This document shows, piece after piece, positions 43,127 through 51,676 of a DNA stretch of 64,000 nt (position 1 is the stretch's first letter; every line of letters starts with the position of its first letter). The notes beneath the pieces are model-generated. The model was not told the origin of the DNA, ran no database searches, and saw only the letters and a program-made list of their open reading frames with translations. The position numbers and the translations under genes are program-made. This stretch comes from CAZUDO01 sp964618895 (GTDB lineage: Bacteria; Desulfobacterota; Binatia; DP-6): NCBI GenBank assembly GCA_964618895.1, contig CAZUDO010000031.1:1-64000 (forward strand), given 5' to 3'.

Positions 43127-45712
43127 ATGCGCTGCCCGTCCTGTGCCCACGACAACCGCGCCGAGCGCCGCTTCTGCGCGGAATGCAGGGCCGCGCTCGC
43201 CGCACTGTGCGCCGCGTCCGGGGCATCGAACGAGCCCGGCGAGAAGTTCTGCGGCGGCTGCGGCGCACGGCTCCAGACCGCGGCGGTGCCGCCCGCACCG
43301 CCACGTCCCCGGCATCGCCTGGCGGCCGTCGATTGGCTGCTGCTCGGTACGCTCCTGCCCGTCTGCTTGTTCGGCTTTGTCATGTCTGTGGTCCACGGCG
43401 TCCGCGGCGACTTCGTGGTCGCCCCGTTCTGGGTGTCGTCGGCGCCGGACGAGCAGTCGTATCCGACGGTGAGCCAAGTTCTGTCGTCCCCGAGCGCGGA
43501 GGCGAGCCCGCTCGCGGTGGGAGACCGTCTGCTGCGCCTGGAGGGGAGCGACCTTGGTGGCGTATCGAACGGCGGGTTCGTACTGCGCTGGTCGCAAGCG
43601 GCGCAGGCCGGTGCCGGCTCGCTGCTGTTGACGATCGAACGCGGCAACGTGCGCTCCGAGGTCCGCGTTCTACTCGTCCCTGGGTATGGCTTCGCGGGGA
43701 CTATTTGGTGGGCGCCGCTCCCGTTCATCGTCGGCATCGTTGGCACCGCGCTGCTCCTGCTCGTGCGCGCCGCCCACTGGCACCTCGCGCGGCGTAACTA
43801 CGTGGTGAGCCTGCTCTGGGCGTTCTGTTACACCCCGTACTTTTATGCGCCGACCGCGCCCCGGGCCCGACTCATCATGGACGTGCTGGTTCAACCGCTG
43901 GCCTGCGGGCTCCTACTCTGGAACCTCAACGAGTTCCTCCCAGGCCTGCGGCTGTGGGGTCGCGCACAGCGAGCGGTGGCCTGGGCACTGGCGCTCCTGT
44001 CCTCGGCATCGTTCGCGGCCACGTTCTGGTTGCCCAATGCGGGGCTGGCGGCGGTTCTGACGGGGTCGGTCACGCTCGCACTGGTTGGCTTCTTCATCGC
44101 ATTCCTCGTGGCGCTCACGCGCGTCTACCAGCGCGCGGACCCTCTCGGGCGCCGGCAGATCAAGTGGGTGGTCTACGGCTGCTACGTGGGCATGTTGCCG
44201 GGCGGCCTCTTCAACGCCGTCGTAGTGTTGGGCTTCGTCCCCGAGTGGACAGGCGCGCTCTTCGCTGTTGCGACGATTGCCGCGGTGGCGATCCCGCTCG
44301 GTGTCCTGGTCGCAATCGCCTTTTACCAGTTACTCGACATCGACCGGTTGTTCAGTGCGACGCTTTCGTACAGCGTGCTGGCGATCCTCGGCATGGCCAT
44401 CGTGCTCGGCGTGATACCGACAGCCTCGCAGGTCGCCAGCGACGCCCTCGGACTCGCCCCGGCGTACGGCCAGATCCTCTTCGCGCTCGGCCTCGCGGCC
44501 ATTGTGGTGCCGGCCCAGCGGGTGATGCGGCCGCGCATCGACCGACTCCTCTTCCCCCAGCGCCTCGCCCTCGAACAGGGCTTCGAGCACCTGCTCGCGG
44601 CGATCTCGGGCTGCGCGGACATGCAGGCGCTGACGCGCCTGGTAGGCGAGCGCCTCGATGCGCTGCTCGAGCCGGCGGCCGCCGTCGTCTACGCCCGGGC
44701 GGAAGCCGGTGACGACGTGTTCACGCCGCTGGCGGTGCGCGGTCGCACGGCCCCGCCCGCCTTCGCTGTGCAGAGCGCGCTGATCGCGGCGCTCCAGGAG
44801 CACACGACGCCGTTGGCCGCCGAGCGCTGGACGGCACGCCGGTCGACCTCCCTCACGCCCTTCGAGCGCGCCGCGATCGAGACCCTCGAGGTCGCGGTGT
44901 TGGTGCCGTTTCGCCGCGGACCCGACCTCGTCGCCTTTTCGTGTCTCGGAGCGAAGCGGTCCGGCGACATCTACACGCCGACCGACCTCGCCTGGCTCGG
45001 TGCCGTCGCCGGCAAGGTCTCGGACCGCCTGCTCGCCCTCGACGCCACCGCCGTGGCCGCGCAGGCGCGCGCCATGCAGGAGGCGCTGCGCCGCTATGTG
45101 CCCGGGGCCGTCGCCGCGCGCCTCGCCAGCGGCCAGGACATCGAGGCCGGCGAGCGCGAGGTGACGGTGCTCTTCGTGGACATCCGCGGCTATACTGGCT
45201 TCTCCGAAGCGCGCCAGGCGGAGGAGATCTTCCACACCGTCAATCGCTACACCGAGATGGTCTCGCAAATGGTGCGGGCGCGGGGGGGCAGCGTCGTCGA
45301 GTTCCACGGCGACGGGCTGCTGGCCGTCTTCGGCGCCCCCAACGCGATGGAGATGAAAGAGCGCGCCGCGGTGCAGGTCGGCTGCGAGATCATTGCCGGG
45401 ATGGCGGCGATGGCCGCGCCGGCGGCGAGCGATGGGGCGAGGCTCTCCGTCGGGGTGGGGATCGGTACCGGGCCGGCGTTCGTCGGCAACATCCAGTCGT
45501 CCGATCGGATCATCTGGACGGTGATCGGCGACACCGTCAATCTCGCCGCCCGCCTGCAGAGCATGACGCGCGATCTCAATGCAGCCGTCGCCATCGACGA
45601 CACGACCTTTCGCCGCGCCGGCCGGGAGACGTGCGCCACGTTCGTGCGCCATGCGGATCTGGCCATTCGCGGCCGCGCCCAGCCCGAGACCGTGCACGCC
45701 TTGCCGCTCTGA
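43127..45712 (+). CDS. Class III adenylate/guanylate cyclase with zinc ribbon, membrane and GAF domains
   Basis: An 861-residue multidomain protein. It has an N-terminal double zinc ribbon (CPSCAHDNRAERRFCAEC, then CGGCG), a PDZ-like periplasmic stretch (about 110-180), and about six to seven membrane helices (185-460). A GAF-like domain (about 480-640) follows, then a C-terminal class III cyclase domain. That domain shows LFVDIRGYTGFSEARQ and VEFHGDGLLAVFGAP with the two metal aspartates, and VIGDTVNLAARLQ. It probably makes cAMP or cGMP in response to a membrane or GAF-sensed signal. Confidence 0.88.
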   Translation: MRCPSCAHDNRAERRFCAECRAALAALCAASGASNEPGEKFCGGCGARLQTAAVPPAPPRPRHRLAAVDWLLLGTLLPVCLFGFVMSVVHGVRGDFVVAPFWVSSAPDEQSYPTVSQVLSSPSAEASPLAVGDRLLRLEGSDLGGVSNGGFVLRWSQAAQAGAGSLLLTIERGNVRSEVRVLLVPGYGFAGTIWWAPLPFIVGIVGTALLLLVRAAHWHLARRNYVVSLLWAFCYTPYFYAPTAPRARLIMDVLVQPLACGLLLWNLNEFLPGLRLWGRAQRAVAWALALLSSASFAATFWLPNAGLAAVLTGSVTLALVGFFIAFLVALTRVYQRADPLGRRQIKWVVYGCYVGMLPGGLFNAVVVLGFVPEWTGALFAVATIAAVAIPLGVLVAIAFYQLLDIDRLFSATLSYSVLAILGMAIVLGVIPTASQVASDALGLAPAYGQILFALGLAAIVVPAQRVMRPRIDRLLFPQRLALEQGFEHLLAAISGCADMQALTRLVGERLDALLEPAAAVVYARAEAGDDVFTPLAVRGRTAPPAFAVQSALIAALQEHTTPLAAERWTARRSTSLTPFERAAIETLEVAVLVPFRRGPDLVAFSCLGAKRSGDIYTPTDLAWLGAVAGKVSDRLLALDATAVAAQARAMQEALRRYVPGAVAARLASGQDIEAGEREVTVLFVDIRGYTGFSEARQAEEIFHTVNRYTEMVSQMVRARGGSVVEFHGDGLLAVFGAPNAMEMKERAAVQVGCEIIAGMAAMAAPAASDGARLSVGVGIGTGPAFVGNIQSSDRIIWTVIGDTVNLAARLQSMTRDLNAAVAIDDTTFRRAGRETCATFVRHADLAIRGRAQPETVHALPL

Positions 45713-45826
45713 TTAGCCCGCATTACGCCCGGTTCACCCGAGCCTTCGACACCCGCGACCTGCAGGGCGCGCAGGCGCCGCTGGCGGGCTGCGGCCGCGT
45801 CTCTTTGCAGATGCTGCGGCGGGGTT

Positions 45827-46093
45827 CTAGTGCAGGACCCGCGGGCCCTTGGTGCGCAGGCTGGTCCCGAGCGAGCCCCGGCGCGTGAATGACGTGAGCT
45901 CCCAGCGATCGTGGCCGCGGAGATGCTTCAACACGTACAGGTGGCCGTCACCGCCGCGCACGCGGAAGTAGGTGGCATCGTCTCCGTACCAACGATCGAG
46001 CAGGTCGTCGACTTCGATCGTGCGCTCACCCAGCACGAAGCTTCGCGGGCCCTGGGTCGCCAGCTCGGTCGGGCAGTCGACGTGAATGCGCAT
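45827..46093 (-). CDS. Small hypothetical protein
   Basis: An 88-residue protein with a beta-rich look: IHVDCPTELATQGPRSFVLG, then VDDLLDRWYGDDATYFRVRG and a VLKHLRGHDRWEL end. I do not recognise the family. It follows the selenoprotein gene by about 50 bp on the same strand and may be the last gene of the glycolate oxidase unit. Confidence 0.6.
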   Translation of the reverse strand: MRIHVDCPTELATQGPRSFVLGERTIEVDDLLDRWYGDDATYFRVRGGDGHLYVLKHLRGHDRWELTSFTRRGSLGTSLRTKGPRVLH

Positions 46094-46144
46094 GGCCGGC
46101 GCTTATCGCTCGTGCGCCTGGTGCCGTCAAGGCGTTGTGTGTGC

Positions 46145-46486
46145 TCAGAGCAACACGGTGCGGAAGGTTGCGTCGTCGAACCCCACGAGGACGGTCCTGC
46201 CCGCGCGCAGCGTCGGGGCACGCAGGTTGCCGGTGGGCCCGAGCAGCGCGTCGACCGCCGCCGGGAGCGCCTTGCCTCCGGGCGCGAACTCCTGCACCTT
46301 CGTGCCTTTGGCGACCACGACGCGCGTCGCCGCTTGCACCAGCTCGGCGGCATCCTTCTTCCCGAGCTTGCGGCTCGCCGGCACGACCTCCGCCGGCGTG
46401 ATGTCGTTGGCGTCCAGGAACCTGGACGCTCGCGTACAGGTCATTCACCCCTTGCGGTGGTAGTACCAGTCGACGCGCTTCGCCAT
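46145..46486 (-). CDS. ArsC-family selenoprotein with in-frame UGA (Sec14)
   Basis: Reading from the ATG at 46486 gives MAKRVDWYYHRKG, then a UGA at 46447-46445, then MTCTRASRFLDA and on to the stop, 113 residues in all with no other interruption. The part before the UGA and the part after it are both characteristic of one known group, the ArsC-like (seleno)proteins. In that group the active site is U-x-x-C or C-x-x-C following 'WYYHRKG'. Here it reads U-M-T-C. The C-terminal LLGPTGNLRAPTLRAG is also diagnostic. A stem-loop lies at SECIS distance. It is likely a thiol/selenol redox protein with an ArsC/glutaredoxin fold, 32 bp after glcF. Confidence 0.9.
46410..46429 (-). promoter_or_regulatory. 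Candidate bacterial SECIS element
   Basis: The mRNA reads GCGUCCAGG-UU-CCUGGACGC, a perfect stem of up to 9 bp. It may close as a 7-bp stem with a GGUUCC loop. It begins 15 nt after the UGA. Bacterial SECIS elements lie immediately downstream of the Sec codon with a G early in the apical loop; both conditions hold. Confidence 0.75.
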
Positions 46487-46518
46487 GCAGGCGGGATACG
46501 TCGGCGGACGAGCGCACG

Positions 46519-47766
46519 TCAAGCGGGCGCGCCGAGGCCGTGCGCCGTCGCCAGCAGGTCGAGCGGATGCTCGATCGATACGTCGAGACCGCGCCCGATC
46601 ACCCCGGCGCGGATCTGCAGCAGACAGCCGGGGTTCGCCGCCGCGATCACGCCCGCTCCACTGGCGACGATCCGGTCGATCTTGCGTGTGAGCAGGCGGG
46701 CCGCCATGGCACGCTCGGTCAGGTTGTAGGTGCCGGCGCTGCCGCAGCACCAGTCGGCCTCGTCCAACTCCACCAGCCGCACGCCCGGGATGGTCGCCAG
46801 GAGCTGGCGCACCGGCGCGCGCACTCCCTGGCCATGGGCGAGGTGGCACGGGTCGTGGATGGCGATCGTCTGCGGCAGTGGCCGCGACGGGGCAGGCAGG
46901 CCGAGCTCGGCGAGCAGGTCGAGCGCGTCGCGCGCCTGCCGTGCCACGCGCGCGGCGCGCACGTCGCCGGGCAGCAAGTCGTCGTACTCGCGCAGCAGCG
47001 CGCCGCAGCCCGCAGTCACGGTGACGACCCAGTCGGGCTCGACCGCGGCGAGCGTGCGAGCGGCTTCGGTCGCGACCGCGCGCGCCCGTTCGGCCGCTCC
47101 CAGGTGGAGCGCCAGCGCACCACAGCAGGGCTGCGCCCTGGGCACGACCACGCGCACGCCGGCGTGCACCAGCAACGCGACCGCGGCGTACTGCGTGTGC
47201 GCGAACAGGGTCGCCGGGGCGCAGCCGGTGAGGAGCACTGCCGTGCCCCGTGGCCGGCCCGCCGGCTCGAGCACGCGGGGCAACGCGCCGGCGGACCGAC
47301 CTCGTGGCGCAGCCGCCGCCAGCGCGAGCCACGGCCGCAGCATGCGGAGCGACTTGTGTCGCGCCAGGCGGCGCACCCAGGGCCGCCCGCCGGTGACGCG
47401 GAGCGGTGAGAAGGCGAGTGCCCCGAGCGTCGGCGCGGTCAGCACCCGCGCCAGCGCCCATCGTGCCCACCGCGACCGGGCGGGCCGGAATGGCTCGATG
47501 TACGGCCGCGCCGCCTCGATCAGCTTGCCGTACTCCACGCCCGAGGGACACGCGGTCTCGCACGCCCGGCACCCGAGGCACAGGTCGAGCGCGCCCACGG
47601 CGGCCGCCGTGGGCGCCAGGCGTCCCTCCTCGAGCGCGCGCATGAGATGGATCCGCCCGCGGGGCGAGTGCACTTCCTCGCCCGTCTCGACGTAGGTCGG
47701 GCACGCGGCCAGGCAGAGACCGCAGTGCACGCAGGCGAGCAGCTTCTCCGACTCGACGAAGCGCAT
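46519..47766 (-). CDS. glcF: Glycolate oxidase iron-sulfur subunit
   Basis: A 415-residue subunit. Two 4Fe-4S clusters are bound near the N-terminus by CVHCGLCLAACP and CLGCRACETACP. Two CCG domains follow (QPCCGALALH and DWCCGSAGTYN, each with an upstream cysteine partner). It passes electrons from the flavoprotein subunits to quinone at the membrane. It starts 6 bp after glcE. Confidence 0.93.
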   Translation of the reverse strand: MRFVESEKLLACVHCGLCLAACPTYVETGEEVHSPRGRIHLMRALEEGRLAPTAAAVGALDLCLGCRACETACPSGVEYGKLIEAARPYIEPFRPARSRWARWALARVLTAPTLGALAFSPLRVTGGRPWVRRLARHKSLRMLRPWLALAAAAPRGRSAGALPRVLEPAGRPRGTAVLLTGCAPATLFAHTQYAAVALLVHAGVRVVVPRAQPCCGALALHLGAAERARAVATEAARTLAAVEPDWVVTVTAGCGALLREYDDLLPGDVRAARVARQARDALDLLAELGLPAPSRPLPQTIAIHDPCHLAHGQGVRAPVRQLLATIPGVRLVELDEADWCCGSAGTYNLTERAMAARLLTRKIDRIVASGAGVIAAANPGCLLQIRAGVIGRGLDVSIEHPLDLLATAHGLGAPA

Positions 47767-47772
47767 GGCTTC

Positions 47773-49026
47773 CTAGAGCCCGCCCACGAACCGTCCCGGC
47801 GCCAGCACCGACCCGGGATCGAAGCTCGCCTTCAGGCGCCGCATGAGGGCGAGGCCCGGTCCGGGATCGCCCCAGGGGTCGAGCGGGCGCTTCACACCGC
47901 CCGCCGCGCGTTCGACCACCAGCGCGCCGCCGTCCCGCGCCAGCACCGGCCGCAGCTCGTCCAGGAATCCCGTGACGTGGGCTGCGTCGGCCACCGCGAC
48001 CCGGACGACCCCGTTGGCGGCATGCGCCATCATCCGCACACCGACGCCAGCACGCCGCGCGTGGGTGGTGAAGGCGTCCATGATCTCGCCCACCCGGGCC
48101 GGCACGGTGGCCGCACGCAACACGGCGGCAGCCGGCTGGACGGCGAAATCGGCACACTGCCCGCGCAGCGTGCGGCCATCGACCACGCTACGCATGGTGC
48201 CGCCGCATCGCGCGGCGATTGCCCCCAACGTCTGGCGACCATAGGCCACCTCGGCGTCGATCCCCCCGAGCCCGACGGCGACCCCGGGCGTTCCCTCCAG
48301 ATCGCTTGCCAGCTCGATCCACAGCGGAGCCACCGGACCGTCGAGCACCGCGAGCGCCACCGCCGCCGCGGCGGCGAGCGAGCGGCAGGGAATGGTCACG
48401 GCCTCCTCGCGTGCCGGGCGGGGACGGACCTTGAAGGTCGCCGCGACGATGACGCCGAGCGTCCCGAGCGCCCCGACATGGAGTTTTGGCAGATCGTACC
48501 CGGCGACGTTCTTCACCACCCGGCCGCCGCCCACGACCACGGCACCGTCGGCCGCGACGACCCGCAGTCCGAGCAGGAGATCGCGCACCGTCCCTTGCGA
48601 CGCGCGCAGCGGGCCCGACAGGTTGGCGGCGATCGTTCCGCCGACGGTGGTGGTTTCGGGCCGCGGCGGGTCGAGCGGTAGCCACTGCCCGGCCTGCCCG
48701 AGCTGCACGTCCACCTCGGCCAGGGAGCAGCCGGCCTCCATCGTTATCGTCATGTCGGCCGCTTGATGATCGACGACGCGCGCCAGTCGATCGAGGCGGA
48801 GCAGCACCTCGACCCGCGTCGGCGGCGCGCCGATGTCGAGATGTGCACCCCGTCCGCTCGGAACGACCGTCGCGCCGCTCGCCGCGGCGGCGCGCACGCA
48901 CGCCTGCACCTCCTCGACGGTCCCCGGCCGTATCACCCACCGCGGTACGATGTCGTCGACCGCGTCCGCCCGCTCGCCGGGCCGGACGAACTCCATCCCT
49001 ACGAGTTCCGCCCATGGTGCCGTCAC
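47773..49026 (-). CDS. glcE: Glycolate oxidase FAD-binding subunit
   Basis: A 417-residue protein with a PCMH-type FAD-binding domain: TVVPSGRGAHLDIG, TVGGTIAANLSGPLR and VKNVAGYDLPKLHVGALGTL. These match GlcE, the second flavoprotein-like subunit of the glycolate oxidase complex. The GTG start overlaps the glcD stop (GTGA). It lacks the large C-terminal domain seen in GlcD, as expected. Confidence 0.92.
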   Translation of the reverse strand: MTAPWAELVGMEFVRPGERADAVDDIVPRWVIRPGTVEEVQACVRAAAASGATVVPSGRGAHLDIGAPPTRVEVLLRLDRLARVVDHQAADMTITMEAGCSLAEVDVQLGQAGQWLPLDPPRPETTTVGGTIAANLSGPLRASQGTVRDLLLGLRVVAADGAVVVGGGRVVKNVAGYDLPKLHVGALGTLGVIVAATFKVRPRPAREEAVTIPCRSLAAAAAVALAVLDGPVAPLWIELASDLEGTPGVAVGLGGIDAEVAYGRQTLGAIAARCGGTMRSVVDGRTLRGQCADFAVQPAAAVLRAATVPARVGEIMDAFTTHARRAGVGVRMMAHAANGVVRVAVADAAHVTGFLDELRPVLARDGGALVVERAAGGVKRPLDPWGDPGPGLALMRRLKASFDPGSVLAPGRFVGGL

Positions 49027-50447
49027 AGCGCCGCCTGTCGCCGTGGGGCACGGGTCTCGACGCACACTTTGGCGTCGGGGAAGATCTTGTGCGGGTTGGC
49101 ACGACCCTCCGGATCGAACACGGCGCGCAGGCGGATCATGGCCGCCAGATCGTCCGGGCCGAAGAGCAGCGGCATCTGCGCGATCTTCTCGACCCCGATG
49201 CCGTGCTCGCCGGTGATGCTGCCGCCGAGCGCGATGCACGCCTCCAGGATGTCCCGGCCGGCCGCCAGCACGCGCGCCACCTCGTCCGGGTCGCGCTCGT
49301 CGAAGAGGAGGATGGGATGGATGTTGCCGTCGCCGGCGTGGAACACGTTGGCGATGCGGACGCGATGGCGCGCGCCGGCGGCGGCGATGTGGCGGACGAT
49401 GTCGGGCAGGCGCGTGCGCGGCACCACGCCGTCCTGGGTGCAGTAGTTGGGCGCCAGGCGGCCGACGGCCCCGAACGCCCGCTTGCGGCTCTTCCAGAGC
49501 GCCGCGCGTTCGCTCTCGTCGCGCGCGGTGCGGAGCTCACGGGCACCGGCCTCTATGCACACGGCGCGCACCCGCTCCGCCAGCGGGTCGAGCCCGACGG
49601 CGAGCCCGTCGAGCTCCACCAGGAGCACGGCCCCGGCATCGGTCGGCAGGCCGACGTGGAAGGCCGCTTCCACCGCCTCGATGATGAGCCGATCCATCAT
49701 CTCGAGGGCTGCCGGCACGATGCCGGCGGCGATGATGCCCGACACGGCCGCGCTCGCCGCGTCCACCGAGTCGAACACCGCCAGCATGGTGCGCGTCGCC
49801 TCCGGGATCCGCACCAGGCGGAGCGTGGCCCGGGTGACGATCCCGAACGTCCCCTCCGACCCCACCACCACGCCGACCAGATCGTAGCCGATGCGGTCCT
49901 CTACCGGCCCGCCGAGGTGCACCACCTCGCCCGATGGCAGCACCAGCTCGACCCCCAGGACGTGATTGACCGTGACCCCGTACTTGAGCGTGTGCGGACC
50001 GCCCGAGTTCTCGGCCACATTGCCACCGATGGTGCACGCCGGCTGGCTCGACGGGTCGGGCGCGTAGCACAGGCCGTGGCGGCGCACGGCATTCGTGACC
50101 CACTGGTTCACGACCCCCGCCTGCACGGTGACGTAGCGGTTCTGCACGTCGATCGCCTCGATGCGCTGCAGGCGGCTGGTGCAGATCATCACCGGCGCGG
50201 CCACGGGCAGCGTCCCGCCCGAGAGCCCCGTCCCGGCGCCGCGCGGCACGAACGCGATGCCGTCCGCGGCCAGCAGGCGCACGACCGCCGCGACTTCCTC
50301 CGGCGTGTGCGGCAGCACGACCAGCTCCGGTGTCGCGCGCTCGAGCGTGTACCCGTCACATTCGTAGACGAGCAGCGCCTCCGGGCGATCGACGACCCCG
50401 TCGGCGCCCACGAGCGCGCGCAGGCGCGCGGCCAACGGCGCCAGCAT
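49023..50447 (-). CDS. glcD: Glycolate oxidase subunit GlcD
   Basis: A 474-residue flavoprotein that oxidises glycolate (or D-lactate) to glyoxylate. The PCMH FAD site has FVPRGAGTGLSGGTLP, TIGGNVAENSGGPHTLKYG and VGSEGTFGIVTRATL. The C-terminal domain has HAGDGNIHP and GEHGIGVEK with the metal/substrate histidines. It is the first gene of glcDEF. The start lies 47 bp from the divergent aminotransferase start, so a shared promoter region controls both glyoxylate production and use. Confidence 0.94.
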   Translation of the reverse strand: MLAPLAARLRALVGADGVVDRPEALLVYECDGYTLERATPELVVLPHTPEEVAAVVRLLAADGIAFVPRGAGTGLSGGTLPVAAPVMICTSRLQRIEAIDVQNRYVTVQAGVVNQWVTNAVRRHGLCYAPDPSSQPACTIGGNVAENSGGPHTLKYGVTVNHVLGVELVLPSGEVVHLGGPVEDRIGYDLVGVVVGSEGTFGIVTRATLRLVRIPEATRTMLAVFDSVDAASAAVSGIIAAGIVPAALEMMDRLIIEAVEAAFHVGLPTDAGAVLLVELDGLAVGLDPLAERVRAVCIEAGARELRTARDESERAALWKSRKRAFGAVGRLAPNYCTQDGVVPRTRLPDIVRHIAAAGARHRVRIANVFHAGDGNIHPILLFDERDPDEVARVLAAGRDILEACIALGGSITGEHGIGVEKIAQMPLLFGPDDLAAMIRLRAVFDPEGRANPHKIFPDAKVCVETRAPRRQAAL

Positions 50448-50494
50448 GGCGCCGGTTTGTAGCCGCGCTTCGCGCTCGTGTACAGTGCGCGCCC
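50448..50494. promoter_or_regulatory. Divergent promoter region glcD / aminotransferase
   Basis: Only 47 bp separate the starts of the glc operon and the glyoxylate aminotransferase gene, so both promoters must lie here or overlap the coding starts. No clear -35/-10 pair or operator palindrome is evident by eye. Confidence 0.45.
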
Positions 50495-51676
50495 GTGACC
50501 GCGGTCCCCGGCGAGTTCATCCCACCCGCCCGCTTGCTGCTCGGCCCCGGGCCGTCGATGGTCCATCCGCGCGTGCTGGCCGCCATGGCGGCGCCGCTGC
50601 TCGGCCATCTCGACCCCGCGTTCATCGCCATGATGGACGACGTGAAGGCCCTCCTGCGTCTCGTCTTCGCCACCGAGAACACCCTCACCTTCCCGGTGTC
50701 GGGAACCGGCAGCGCCGGCATGGAGGCGTGCATCGTCAACCTGGTCGAGCCCGGCGATCAGGTGATCGTGGGCGTGAACGGCGTCTTCGGCACGCGCATG
50801 GCGGAGGTGATCGAGCGCGCGGGGGCGACCGCCGTGCGCGTCGAGGCGCCGTGGGGCAGGATCGTCCGTCCCGAGCAGATCGAAGCCGCGCTCAAGAATT
50901 GCACGCGGCCGAAGCTGGTGGCGCTGGTGCACGCCGAGACCTCCACCGGCGCCTGGCAGCCGCTGCCCGACGCCGTCCGCCTGGCGCACGAGTACGGTGC
51001 CCTTTTCCTGGCCGACTGCGTCACGTCGCTGGGCGGGTTGGCCGTCGATCTCGACGCCTGTGGTATCGACGCGGCCTACAGCGGCACCCAGAAGTGCCTC
51101 TCCTGCCCGCCCGGCCTGGCACCCGTGAGCTTCGGCCCGCGGGCGCTCGAAGTGCTGCGGCAGCGGAAGACCAAGGTGCAGAGCTGGTACCTCGACATGA
51201 CCCTGCTCCAGCAGTACTGGGGCGAGGAGCGCGTCTACCACCACACCGCGCCCATCTCGATGAACTACGCGCTCCGCGAGGCGCTGCGCCTGGTCGTCGA
51301 AGAAGGGCTGCCGGCCCGGTTCGCGCGCCACGCGCGCAATCATCGCGCCCTGGCGGCGGGGCTCGGCGCGCTCGGCCTCATGCTCGCTGCCGAAGAAGGT
51401 CACCGCCTGCCGATGTTGAACGCCGTCACGGTGCCCGACGGCGTCGACGAGGCGCGCGTGCGCGCCCGCCTCCTGCAGGAGCACGGCATCGAGATCGGCG
51501 GCGGCCTCGGCCCGATGAAGGGGCGGGTGTGGCGGATCGGCCTCATGGGCGAGTCGAGCCGGCGGGCGCACGTGCTGACCGTGCTGGCCGCGCTCGAGGA
51601 TACCCTGCGCGCCGAGGGCCGCCCGGTGGCGATCGGCGCGTCGGTGGCGGCCGCGCAGGCCGCGTACGCGGCGTGA
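50495..51676 (+). CDS. Serine/alanine--glyoxylate aminotransferase family protein
   Basis: A 393-residue PLP-dependent class V aminotransferase. LLLGPGPSMVHPRVLAAMA is the N-terminal signature. FPVSGTGSAGMEA binds the PLP phosphate, FLADCVTSLGGL holds the PLP Asp, and AYSGTQKCLSCPPG holds the Schiff-base lysine (about Lys200). It probably converts glyoxylate to glycine using Ser or Ala as donor. Its position divergent from glcDEF supports that role. The GTG start is supported by the family boundary. Confidence 0.93.
   Translation: MTAVPGEFIPPARLLLGPGPSMVHPRVLAAMAAPLLGHLDPAFIAMMDDVKALLRLVFATENTLTFPVSGTGSAGMEACIVNLVEPGDQVIVGVNGVFGTRMAEVIERAGATAVRVEAPWGRIVRPEQIEAALKNCTRPKLVALVHAETSTGAWQPLPDAVRLAHEYGALFLADCVTSLGGLAVDLDACGIDAAYSGTQKCLSCPPGLAPVSFGPRALEVLRQRKTKVQSWYLDMTLLQQYWGEERVYHHTAPISMNYALREALRLVVEEGLPARFARHARNHRALAAGLGALGLMLAAEEGHRLPMLNAVTVPDGVDEARVRARLLQEHGIEIGGGLGPMKGRVWRIGLMGESSRRAHVLTVLAALEDTLRAEGRPVAIGASVAAAQAAYAA

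Noticed and set aside
46145..46444. Separate 99-residue protein starting just after the UGA
   Set aside because: The conserved first part of the family (WYYHRKG) lies directly upstream in frame across a UGA with a SECIS-like stem; the longer selenoprotein reading explains more.
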